Assembly: GCA_963748105.1 (NCBI GenBank)
Contig: CAVVHP010000005.1
Span: 1-64,000 of the forward strand
Direction: 5' to 3'
Length of the DNA stretch: 64,000 nt
From: JAKAGZ01 sp963748105
GTDB taxonomy: Bacteria > Bacteroidota > Ignavibacteria > Ignavibacteriales > Ignavibacteriaceae
Part shown: one piece after another, positions 7,540 to 15,850 of the stretch
How the letters are laid out: the number at the start of each line of letters is the position of its first letter
Position numbering within the stretch: position 1 is the first letter of the stretch
Made by a program: the position numbers and the translations under genes
The notes under the pieces: generated by a model
Database searches by the model: none
Seen by the model: the letters and a program-made list of their open reading frames with translations, nothing else
Told to the model about the DNA's origin: nothing

Positions 7540-9567
7540 TTACTTTAGAAGGATCATTTTCTTAACTGCAATAAATGAACCTGCATTTATTCTGTACAGG
7601 TACATTCCTGATCCAACTTTTTGACCACTTGAATTTGAACCATCCCAGGTAACAGAATATGAACCAGCTGGCTGGCTCTGGTTAATAACTGTATTTACCA
7701 GTCTTCCTGTGATATCATAGATTTCCAGTTTTACATTGCTTTCTTTCGGAATAGTATACTTGATAGTAGTAGTAGGATTGAAAGGATTCGGGTAATTCTG
7801 GTCGATTGAATATGACTGCGGTACAGTGTTATCAATCAGTTTAATATCTGTTGTTGGGTCCAATTTAACTATGGAAGATGCTATCAATGAGTAAGCATAT
7901 GCAGGATTATGTATACCCAAACTTCTATCTTCTTCGACAAAGAGATAATTATAACCTGCCTGAGCTTCAAGTAATGTGACTGTTGAATCATTTATAGAAA
8001 CATCTGTACTACCTTTAGGAGGCAATAACAGTGCTAATTTGTGTAATAATCCTTCCATTTCAACCTGGAGGCCATTAGCAGTTCCGTCACCATCAAGGTC
8101 AGCATTACCGTTTACATAAAATTTCTTGTCTGAGAATTCGGTTCCGATAGTACCGTGGCAAGGTGCGCATGCCGCAACATTATCAACACCGGTTACCGGA
8201 TCTACCATATTCAGTGTATGTCCACCAACTTTACTCTCAGAAGTAGTAGCTGCCATATGACAATCTACGCAAGCATCTTTTGTAGCAGCCAAATGTGGAG
8301 AGCTAGTAGTCCTCCAACCGAATGTAATACCGTTTGTACCAGCTAACATATCACCCTGTGGACCATGATGAGGACCATAGTGTGAACTTAAATTGTTCAA
8401 GTAATCATTTGTATATTCAACTGCATCTCTTCTAGCCTGGTGACAATTCATACAAAGAGCACCTTTCTGGCCGGTCGTTACTGTTACACCATTCTGGAAA
8501 GTAGCAGTCACTGTTCTTAATTGATTTATGTTAGTTGCATCATGCGGATCGTGACATACTGCGCAGGAAATTGCTGCAAGTTCTGGTGCAGTAGTCAAAG
8601 CAGCTTTTCCGTTTTTAATCCAGGCAACAAATCCTGAACCACTATGGCAGGGGGCACAGTCTGCACTTGAACCACGAGCTAGTGTAGTTGGATTTGAATG
8701 TCTTGAAAAGCTAGCTGATTCAGGTATAAAGTGGTGTGTTCCTTCATCATGACACCAAGCACAATTGTCAGGATCCAGAGATTTAACCATTTTAGAATCA
8801 GTTATAGCACCATAGTGATCAGCACCAGGTCCGTGACAGCTTTCACACTGAATATTAGCCAAGGCCATAGCTTGAGGATATGCAGTCTTCATAGAATCAT
8901 ACATACCTGCCATCAAAGTATCCGGGAAAATAAACGGATAATCATCAAAACCATTATTATTGGCAAGTGTATCATAACCGGTTGTGTGACAACTAATACA
9001 AGATTCACCGTAATGATCACTTAATGTTCCATTCAAGCCGCGCTCTAACATTGTAGCGTGACCTGTTTGTGTCCATTTGCTGTAAAGTGGAACACCTACA
9101 GGTCTGAAAGCACCGTTGTGACAAACGTAACAGGCTCCCACTTGTGTTCCCACAAAAAGTGATGAGTTAATTGTAATTGTTGCGCTCAATGCGCCGTCTG
9201 TTACAGTTATTTTATATGTTCCTACTTTATCAGGAATAAATGAAATAACCTGATTGGAAGTATCTATGTCTTTTGTGGCACCAAAAGTAGCAACAGAGCC
9301 ACTTGGTTTGGAGGTTAAAGTCCAAATAGGAGAAGAGAATTTTGTAGAAATTGAAGCCTTAAAATAAACCTTGGTTTCATTACCAACATTCTGCAGGCTA
9401 TTGTAAGCTCTGTCAAAATATTTAGCTACAGAGTCTTTCTCTACATCCCTTGGTGTTACTCCATATGTACCAACAGTAAGAGTCTGTGCAAAACTCATAC
9501 TGGCACACATAAAGAGAGGCAGAATTAAAAAAAGAAGCATTTTTTTCATAATCTTAATTATCTCCAT
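7540..9567 (-). CDS. Secreted nonahaem c-type cytochrome with type IX sorting domain
   Basis: The protein (675 residues from the first ATG) carries nine CXXCH haem sites in this order: CYVCH, CISCH, CESCH, CAWCH, CAPCH, CAVCH, CMNCH, CVDCH and CAPCH (about residues 145-475). An N-terminal signal peptide is clear; the better start is probably the ATG at 9549 (MKKMLLFLIL). Residues about 30-140 look like an Ig-like beta domain. The last 85 residues begin YPNPFNPTTTIKY and match the type IX (Por) C-terminal sorting domain, so the protein should be exported across the outer membrane and attached to the cell surface or released. It follows the receiver gene at 9720 on the same strand and is closed by a strong terminator. 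A role in extracellular electron transfer is inference. Confidence 0.9.
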   Translation of the reverse strand: MEIIKIMKKMLLFLILPLFMCASMSFAQTLTVGTYGVTPRDVEKDSVAKYFDRAYNSLQNVGNETKVYFKASISTKFSSPIWTLTSKPSGSVATFGATKDIDTSNQVISFIPDKVGTYKITVTDGALSATITINSSLFVGTQVGACYVCHNGAFRPVGVPLYSKWTQTGHATMLERGLNGTLSDHYGESCISCHTTGYDTLANNNGFDDYPFIFPDTLMAGMYDSMKTAYPQAMALANIQCESCHGPGADHYGAITDSKMVKSLDPDNCAWCHDEGTHHFIPESASFSRHSNPTTLARGSSADCAPCHSGSGFVAWIKNGKAALTTAPELAAISCAVCHDPHDATNINQLRTVTATFQNGVTVTTGQKGALCMNCHQARRDAVEYTNDYLNNLSSHYGPHHGPQGDMLAGTNGITFGWRTTSSPHLAATKDACVDCHMAATTSESKVGGHTLNMVDPVTGVDNVAACAPCHGTIGTEFSDKKFYVNGNADLDGDGTANGLQVEMEGLLHKLALLLPPKGSTDVSINDSTVTLLEAQAGYNYLFVEEDRSLGIHNPAYAYSLIASSIVKLDPTTDIKLIDNTVPQSYSIDQNYPNPFNPTTTIKYTIPKESNVKLEIYDITGRLVNTVINQSQPAGSYSVTWDGSNSSGQKVGSGMYLYRINAGSFIAVKKMILLK

Positions 9568-9719
9568 TTATTATGACGTGAAATGTTTTATTTAGTTGTT
9601 TTATTAATTGCTTCCTGCAATTCATAAATTTATTGTTTACTAATCATTTATATTTTAGTGATAAAGTATTACTAAAAAGTGTTAATGATTTTGTATTTCA
9701 AATTGTTTAGAACGATTGC

Positions 9720-10109
9720 TTACTTATTAACCTGATTCAGATTCTTTGATTTTGTCAAAGAATCTATCAGGTCTTTAATATCCTCTATATTTACGGGTTT
9801 AATCGCGTAATAGAGTACCCCCAACGGACTTATTTCCCTGCCCAGTTCGTGACTATCGTCTGATGTCACAAAAATTGTTGAAATATTCGGAATTACATTT
9901 TTAATAGAATTAATTATTCTGGCGGAATTCGGTTTTACCATGTCATCATCAAGCACAAGCAATGAAGGATGATTTGAAAAAACAAATGAAATTACGTCAA
10001 GTAAGTCTGTTTTTTTGCTGTAGGAAGTCATAGTATTATTTGAAATAACTTCAGCTGCACCGAACTTTTCTATTAATGCTGTATCTTCAGAAATCAACAA
10101 AATCTTCAT
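9720..10109 (-). CDS. Receiver-only response regulator-like protein
   Basis: 129 residues with a CheY-like fold and no output domain. The likely phospho-acceptor is in LLVLDDD (about residue 54), a Thr/Ser switch is in IFVTSDD and the conserved Lys is in AIKPV. The N-terminal acidic pair is weaker than usual (ISED), so phosphorylation chemistry may be altered. It is transcribed away from the kinase/activator pair at 10461-13292, under a perfect sigma54 promoter 15 bases upstream of the start codon. The cytochrome gene follows 152 bases downstream on the same strand. Confidence 0.8.
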   Translation of the reverse strand: MKILLISEDTALIEKFGAAEVISNNTMTSYSKKTDLLDVISFVFSNHPSLLVLDDDMVKPNSARIINSIKNVIPNISTIFVTSDDSHELGREISPLGVLYYAIKPVNIEDIKDLIDSLTKSKNLNQVNK

Positions 10110-10111
10110 AA

Positions 10112-10128
10112 TGGCACCATATATGCAA
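10112..10128 (+). promoter_or_regulatory. Possible opposing sigma54-like element
   Basis: TGGCACCATATATGCAA on the plus strand also keeps GG-N10-GC, with mismatches at the seventh consensus base and the first T of TTGC. It overlaps and faces the perfect minus-strand promoter. It would fire toward the kinase gene from about 330 bases upstream. It may just be a by-product of the inverted TGGCAC repeat. Confidence 0.3.
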
Positions 10129-10139
10129 TCAACGTGCCA
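10124..10139 (-). promoter_or_regulatory. Sigma54 (-24/-12) promoter
   Basis: On the minus strand TGGCACGTTGATTGCA matches the sigma54 consensus TGGCACGN4TTGCA at every fixed position, with GG and GC exactly ten bases apart. Transcription should begin near 10113, only about 4 bases before the ATG of the receiver gene, so the message would be almost leaderless. The neighbouring operon encodes a GAFTGA-bearing sigma54 activator. Confidence 0.8.
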
Positions 10140-10285
10140 CTAACTGATTTGTGAATAAAAGGTTAGTTAATAATTTCAGCGGTTTAATTATTGCGTTTTT
10201 TGTTTAAACTAGAAGAAATCATTTTGAAATGACTATTGGAATAAGTATTGGAAAAGCTATAAACCTAACTAAACTGTGACTTGAT

Positions 10286-10300
10286 TGTCCCAGTGGGACA
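10286..10300. promoter_or_regulatory. Palindromic upstream activator site (candidate)
   Basis: TGTCCCAGTGGGACA has perfect 6-base arms around a 3-base centre. Its centre lies about 180 bases upstream of the predicted sigma54 start, the usual distance for an enhancer bound by an NtrC-type activator. The nearest candidate is the activator encoded at 11927-13292. I found only one copy in this interval. Confidence 0.55.
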
Positions 10301-10429
10301 TTGATTAGACTACCAGACTGCTAAGTTTTTCATCAATTTTACATAGTAAATACACCAAATTTTCTATAATTTTGGTATATAAATTTTATAAAACTTTAAT
10401 TTAGAATTTATAGGTCGGGGGAATCCTGC

Positions 10430-10483
10430 ATGTATAACTTCAGAATAAAAACCGTTAAATATGTTTACCACTATAAGAAGTAA
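10430..10483 (+). CDS. Possible 17-residue leader peptide overlapping the kinase start
   Basis: ATG at 10430 opens a 17-codon frame (MYNFRIKTVKYVYHYKK) that ends at 10483, inside the kinase gene in another frame. It is preceded by GGGGG at good ribosome-site spacing, whereas the kinase ATG at 10461 has no Shine-Dalgarno and cannot be extended upstream because of an in-frame TAA. This is suggestive of translational coupling, but it may be chance. Confidence 0.3.
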   Translation: MYNFRIKTVKYVYHYKK

Positions 10484-11930
10484 GTTTATTTTTATTGCCG
10501 TTACAATAATTATTGCAGGAGTAACAATAAGCAATATACTGATTATCAGACAGTTAAGGGAAAACTTCCAAAATCAGACAGAATTAATGCTGGAAACAAC
10601 ACTTGATGTTATGCATAATGGGCTTTATAACGAGATGATGACAGGCAAGAAAAAAAACATTCAACTTGTAGTGGATAACTTAGCTAAGAACGACAGGATT
10701 GATCATATAAGAATAATTAATAAGAATGGAATTATTAAATACGCATCAAGAAAAAGTGAAATTAATAAACCAGCAAAAAACTTTTTGCTTGGCCATAGAA
10801 TTATTTCTGATATTAATATAAGGACAATTACTCCAACCCCTGATGATGAGAGATACTCTGCAACTGAGCCCATTTTTAATGAAACTAAATGTTTGCCATG
10901 CCATAAAGGAGTGAAAATAATTGCGTATCTCGATGTTGAAACAAACCTTCATGAATCTAATGACAAATTTTATTCAGGTTCACTTAGTTTTATTATTATT
11001 TCGGGTATTGTTGTAATTCTTTTGGCATTTTCTCTCTATTTACTTTTTGACAGGTTAATAAATAAGCCCCTTCTAAAATTTATAGGCGCTCTTAATAATG
11101 TAAAAGAAGGTAACTTTAAAATTCAGTTACCCGAAATTCATAAAAATGAATTTGGGATATTGCATACTAATTTTAACGATATGGTCCGCAAGCTAAAAAG
11201 TTCCAAAGAAAAAATAGAGGAACTCCACACAGAACAGCTACAGCGTACAGACAGGCTGGTAACTTTAGGTGAACTTACTGCCGAGATGGCGCACGAAATA
11301 AATAACCATAGTGCAATTATTATGGCACGTGCAGATTATCTTCAATTAGAATCCAACAGAAATAAAGACCTTGTAAAATATGAAGAAGATCTATCGGCAA
11401 TATTGCACCAGACAGATGTTGTTTCAAAAATTACCGGGAATATTCTTAAGCACAGCAAGAAGCAACCGAAATTAAGGCAAAAACTGGACCTGGCTGAAAT
11501 TGTAGAAGAATGTCTCTACATTTTGAAACCTGTAATTGTTAAACACAAGGTTGAAATTAAAAAAGACTATAAAATTGATAACGCAATAATAACTGGTGAT
11601 CAACTGGATATTGAACAGGTAGTAATGAACCTGGTTAATAATGCAATTGATAGCATAGAAAGTGAAGGTTTAATTGGAATCGGTCTGGATAATAATTCTA
11701 AAGGTAATATTTTATTAAGTATTACTGACAATGGAAGCGGAATTGAAGATTCAGTAATCGACCAGATATTTCTTCCATTTTTTACAACAAAAGATCCCGG
11801 GAAAGGAACAGGTTTGGGGTTATATATAATAAAAAATATTTGCGATAAACATTCAGCAACAATAAACTGCAAAAGCAAAATCGGTGTAGGCACAACATTC
11901 AAAATTGAATTTGAAAAGGATTATAAATGA
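10461..11930 (+). CDS. Sensor histidine kinase with periplasmic c-type haem site
   Basis: 489 residues. Helix 1 spans about 8-30 and helix 2 about 174-196, enclosing a periplasmic sensor domain of some 140 residues. This domain carries CLPCH at 144-148, a c-type haem attachment motif, near its membrane-proximal end. A HAMP segment (about 197-250) leads to the H-box EMAHEINN with the phospho-acceptor His278. The ATPase domain shows NLVNNAIDS (N box), DNGSGI (G1) and GKGTGLGLYI (G2). The stop overlaps the start of the activator gene by 4 bases, so the two are translationally coupled and should be a kinase/regulator pair. Haem in the sensor suggests redox or gas sensing; this is inference. Confidence 0.9.
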   Translation: MFTTIRSKFIFIAVTIIIAGVTISNILIIRQLRENFQNQTELMLETTLDVMHNGLYNEMMTGKKKNIQLVVDNLAKNDRIDHIRIINKNGIIKYASRKSEINKPAKNFLLGHRIISDINIRTITPTPDDERYSATEPIFNETKCLPCHKGVKIIAYLDVETNLHESNDKFYSGSLSFIIISGIVVILLAFSLYLLFDRLINKPLLKFIGALNNVKEGNFKIQLPEIHKNEFGILHTNFNDMVRKLKSSKEKIEELHTEQLQRTDRLVTLGELTAEMAHEINNHSAIIMARADYLQLESNRNKDLVKYEEDLSAILHQTDVVSKITGNILKHSKKQPKLRQKLDLAEIVEECLYILKPVIVKHKVEIKKDYKIDNAIITGDQLDIEQVVMNLVNNAIDSIESEGLIGIGLDNNSKGNILLSITDNGSGIEDSVIDQIFLPFFTTKDPGKGTGLGLYIIKNICDKHSATINCKSKIGVGTTFKIEFEKDYK

Positions 11931-13292
11931 AAAAAGTATTAGTAATTGATGATGAACAGGAAATGCTGGAAAGCTTGCAAAAAATTCTCTCCTACCGAGA
12001 AGATTTTGAAGTTCGGACAATGCAGGACTCAACTACTGCAAAAGAACTGCTTACTCATGAAAAATTTGATATAATTATTACAGACCTGAAGATGAAAAAT
12101 GTTACGGGCATAGACATTTTAAAAACAGCATTAAACAACTGTCCTTCATCAATAGTAATAATGATTTCAGGTTATGGAACGATTGAAGCAAGTGTGGAAG
12201 CGATGAAAAACGGTGCTTTTGATTTTATTGAAAAACCGTTCACTTCAAAAATATTATTCGAATGTATAGACCGTGCACTTGAGGAGCATACTTTTGAAGA
12301 AGTTCCTGCCGATGATGAATTCTCCAAAAATTTTGGTTTTGTATACAGAAGCAAACAGATTGCCAATGTAATTCAGATGATAAAAAAGGTTGCCCCAGGC
12401 AGCCTGAATATTATGATTACCGGAGAAAGTGGAACAGGTAAAGAATTAATTGCAAGGGCAATTCATACCATGAGTAAAAGAAAAGATAATCCCTTTGTTC
12501 CAATAAATTGTGGAGCATTACCTGAACATCTTTTTGAAAGTGAGTTGTTTGGACACGAGCGCGGTGCTTTTACGGGAGCTGTAAAAACAAAACCCGGTTT
12601 ACTTGAATTCGCAAATCACGGGACTTTTTTCTTTGATGAAATTGGCGACCTAAGTCATACTCTTCAGGTAAAATTATTGCGAATGCTTGAGGAAAGAAAA
12701 ATCAGGCGGGTTGGCGGACAAAATGAAATTGATATTGATGTAAGAATTATTGCAGCGACCAATAAAAATCTTGAACGGGATGTTGCAGAAAGAAAATTCC
12801 GTGAAGATCTTTATTACAGGCTAAATACAATCCAGATTGAAGTTCCTCCCCTTAGAGAAAGAACAGATGATATAATTCCACTAGCAAATCATTTTATGTC
12901 AGGCCTGTGTTCAAATGATGATAGTTTAATTAGACGATTTTTCTCCGGAAGCAGAAGAAGTACTCAGAGCATATTCCTGGCCCGGTAATGTTAGAGAGGT
13001 ACAAAATATTATTGGCCGCACATACTTTATGAGTTCATCACAAATCATTCAAAAAGATGATTTGCCCTTAAATTTTAAGTCTAATGATAAAAGAATGCCT
13101 GATGAATTCATTTCATTGGAATATAAAGATGCTAAAGACAAAGTTATTGAAAAATTTGAACTGGAATATCTCACGCACCATTTGAAAATAAACAAGGGAA
13201 ATATTACAAAAACAGCTGAAATGTGCGGGCTGGACAGAAGAAGTATTCACAGACTCATAAACAAATACAACATCATTTACCAGGAAGACTAA
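11927..13292 (+). pseudogene. Sigma54-dependent NtrC-type response regulator, frameshifted
   Basis: The first frame (11927-12988) gives a receiver domain (acidic VIDDEQ, Asp in IIITDLKMKN, Lys in FIEKPF) and an AAA+ domain with Walker A GESGTGKE, the sigma54 contact loop GAFTGA, Walker B FFFDEIG and arginine finger region FREDLYYRL. It then runs into a premature stop. Removing one T from the T5 run at 12938-12942 restores the reading SPEAEEVLRAYSWPGNVREVQN and joins the Fis-type helix-turn-helix frame ending at 13292 (NITKTAEMCGLDRRSIHRLI). The repaired protein has 454 residues, normal for the family. The kinase gene overlaps its start. As given, the protein would lack its DNA-binding domain. 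Confidence 0.88.
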
Positions 13293-13451
13293 GGATTAAA
13301 AAATCTACCCCCAATTTCCTTTCGAACTAAATTTAGTACGTTGTTCCTTCCCTATTTCTATTTAAAATTGGATAGTCTATCAGGAAATCTTTAATTTATT
13401 TATTAATAATATTTAAAATAGCAGTTGAATAATAAAGAATGAGGTTAGAAT

Positions 13452-14846
13452 ATGTTTTCAGCAAAAACCTATATTAACAGAAGAGCCGGTTTAAGAAAAA
13501 AAGTAGGATCCGGATTTATTTTATTTCTTGGTAACGAAGAAAGCCCAATGAATTATACGGATAATCAATATGCCTTCAGACAGGACAGTACATTTCTTTA
13601 CTACTTTGGTATTGATCAACCGGGCCTGGCTGCTGCAATTGATGTTGACGAGAACAAGGAATATGTTTTTGGAAATGATCTTACAATAGATGATATAGTC
13701 TGGATGGGACCTCAGCCTACAATCGCACAAAAAGCCAGACAAGTTGGAGTAAAGAACTCGGCAAGCTTAAAGCAGATGGAAACAATTCTGCAAAAAGTAA
13801 TTACCCAGGGAAGAAAAGTGCACTACCTTCCTCAATACAGGGCTGACAATATTTTAAAAATTGAACACCTCCTGGGTATCCATCCTAAAAGAATGAAAGA
13901 ATATTCTTCAGAAAAACTTATAATGGTAATTGCATCCCAGAGAGTTAACAAATCTGCGGAAGAATTAAGAGAAATTGAGGACGCAGTAGCAGTAGCATAT
14001 GAAATGCAAACAACAGCAATGAGACTATCAAAACCCGGGATGGATGAAAGAACTATCGCGGGAATAATTGAAGGAATAGCAGTATCGCACGGTGGCAGAC
14101 TCTCCTTCCCTGCTATCCTATCAGTTAATGGACAAACTCTGCATAATCATTACCAGGGCAATAAAATGAAAGCCGGTGATATAGTAGTTAACGATTCCGG
14201 CGCTGAAACTGCAATGCATTATGCCAGCGATATTACAAGAACATTCCCTGTTAGCGGAAAGTTTACGCCTTTACAAAAAGATATTTATCAAACTGTTCTT
14301 GATATGCAACTGGAAGCCATCAAAGCAATAAAACCCGGGAAAAAATATAAATCTGTCCATCTTAAAGCAGCAAAACTCCTTGTTGATAGATTTAAAGACA
14401 TGGGATTTATGAAAGGTAATACTGATGATGCAGTTAAAAATGGAGCTCATGCGTTATTTTTCCCTCACGGACTTGGACACCTTATGGGACTTGATGTTCA
14501 TGATATGGAAAATCTCGGCGAAGCATATACAGGCTATACTGAAAAGACAAAAAGAAGCAGCCAGTTTGGTCTTGCATATTTAAGATTCGGTAAAGAAATG
14601 GAACCCGGAGTTGTACTTACTGTTGAGCCTGGTATATATTTTATACCTGAGCTTATAGATTTGTGGAAGAAAGACAATAAGTTTAAAGAATACATTAATT
14701 ATGAAAAAGTGTTAAAACATAAAGACTTCCACGGTATAAGAATAGAAGATGATATTGTTGTAACTCAAAAAGGTTGTAAAGTTCTGGGTAAAGCTATTCC
14801 TAAAACGGTTGAAGAGGTTGAAGAATTAGCATCGATCAGAAATTAG
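13452..14846 (+). CDS. pepP: Xaa-Pro aminopeptidase (M24B)
   Basis: A 464-residue metallopeptidase that removes N-terminal residues linked to proline. The N-terminal aminopeptidase-P domain (about 1-170) precedes the pita-bread catalytic domain. All five metal ligands can be seen: two Asp in VNDSGAETAMHYASDITRTF, His in PHGLGHLMGLDVHD, Glu in LTVEPGIYF and Glu in HGIRIEDDI. A GAGG ribosome site precedes the start. It is the first gene of a five-gene plus-strand block concerned with proline, and it should feed free amino acids or proline peptides to the proline dehydrogenase that follows 60 bases later. Confidence 0.93.
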   Translation: MFSAKTYINRRAGLRKKVGSGFILFLGNEESPMNYTDNQYAFRQDSTFLYYFGIDQPGLAAAIDVDENKEYVFGNDLTIDDIVWMGPQPTIAQKARQVGVKNSASLKQMETILQKVITQGRKVHYLPQYRADNILKIEHLLGIHPKRMKEYSSEKLIMVIASQRVNKSAEELREIEDAVAVAYEMQTTAMRLSKPGMDERTIAGIIEGIAVSHGGRLSFPAILSVNGQTLHNHYQGNKMKAGDIVVNDSGAETAMHYASDITRTFPVSGKFTPLQKDIYQTVLDMQLEAIKAIKPGKKYKSVHLKAAKLLVDRFKDMGFMKGNTDDAVKNGAHALFFPHGLGHLMGLDVHDMENLGEAYTGYTEKTKRSSQFGLAYLRFGKEMEPGVVLTVEPGIYFIPELIDLWKKDNKFKEYINYEKVLKHKDFHGIRIEDDIVVTQKGCKVLGKAIPKTVEEVEELASIRN

Positions 14847-14906
14847 GTAAATTCAGAAATTTTCTTAAGTTAATTCCCTGTTTTATTTGATTTAAGGAGA
14901 GCATAA

Positions 14907-15839
14907 ATGGGTGTGATGAGAAGCGTTCTGCTTTGGGCTTCAGAAAATCAAACGCTCAAAGAAAAAGTTCCTCAGATGAAATTTGTTCAAAAGGCATTAA
15001 AAAAATTTATGCCCGGTGAACAGATTGAAGATGCGATCAATGCAACTAAGAATTTTCAACAAAATAAAATTCCTGCAATCTTTACCCGTCTTGGTGAAAA
15101 TCTCAAGGATATATCTGACGCCGAAGAGGTTAAAAATCATTATCTGGATTTAATAGATCAGGTTGAGAGTGAAAAGATAGATGTAGAAATCTCTTTAAAA
15201 TTAACTCAACTCGGATTCGATCTATCAGAAGAAAAAACTTTTAATAATCTTAAAGAGATTGCAAAAAAAGCAAAACGCAAATTAAAAAATACTGTCTGGA
15301 TTGACATGGAAGGCAGCGCCTACACAAAACGCACAATCAATTTCTATATAAAGTTGAAAAATGAAGTTGACAATGTTGGGATTTGTCTTCAGGCATATCT
15401 GTTTGAAACCCACGAAGACCTCAACAAACTTATGGAGGTTAAACCTGCAATCAGATTAGTAAAGGGCGCTTATAAAGAATCTCCTGAAATTGCACTTAAA
15501 GACAAATTCCGTGTTGATGAGAACTTTCTTGATCTTTCCTATAAAATGATTACAGCTGTTAAAGAAGAAGGAATTAGAGCTGTTTTTGGCACGCATGATT
15601 TAAAACTTGTGCAGGCAATTATTGATTATGCAAAAGCTGTAGAACTTGCGAAAGACAAATATGAATTTCATATGTTATATGGAATAAAATCCAGCGAACA
15701 AAGAAGACTTGCAAATGAAGGATTTAATATCAGGATTCTGATTAGTTACGGAACAGCGTGGTATCCGTGGTATTTGAGAAGACTTGCTGAAAGACCGGCA
15801 AATGTTACTTTTGTGCTAAAAAATATTTTTTCAAATTAG
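14907..15839 (+). CDS. Proline dehydrogenase (monofunctional, FAD)
   Basis: A 310-residue beta/alpha barrel flavoenzyme, the size of the short PutB-type enzymes. Family motifs in order are EISLKLTQLG, IDMEGSAYT, CLQAYL, RLVKGAYKE, GTHD, EFHMLYGI and the C-terminal YLRRLAERPANV substrate-binding helix. It oxidises proline to pyrroline-5-carboxylate and passes electrons to quinone. The start has a strong AAGGAGAG site. No pyrroline-5-carboxylate dehydrogenase is encoded nearby. The gene ends 11 bases before the aldolase gene, so they are co-transcribed. Whether it also accepts hydroxyproline cannot be told from sequence. Confidence 0.93.
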   Translation: MGVMRSVLLWASENQTLKEKVPQMKFVQKALKKFMPGEQIEDAINATKNFQQNKIPAIFTRLGENLKDISDAEEVKNHYLDLIDQVESEKIDVEISLKLTQLGFDLSEEKTFNNLKEIAKKAKRKLKNTVWIDMEGSAYTKRTINFYIKLKNEVDNVGICLQAYLFETHEDLNKLMEVKPAIRLVKGAYKESPEIALKDKFRVDENFLDLSYKMITAVKEEGIRAVFGTHDLKLVQAIIDYAKAVELAKDKYEFHMLYGIKSSEQRRLANEGFNIRILISYGTAWYPWYLRRLAERPANVTFVLKNIFSN

Positions 15840-15850
15840 ATAGCCTGCTT

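Larger units (their letters stand above)
10110..10460. other. Divergent regulatory interval between receiver and kinase genes
   Basis: This 351-base gap holds the sigma54 promoter, the palindrome, a weak sigma70-like candidate for the plus strand (TTGGTA, 17 bases, TTTAAT at about 10372-10400) and the start of a 17-codon leader frame at 10430. No other coding frame is convincing. Confidence 0.5.

Noticed and set aside
12938..12942. Programmed frameshift in the sigma54 activator as the main explanation
   Set aside because: The T5 run is short for efficient slippage, and five other unrelated genes show the same +1 pattern.
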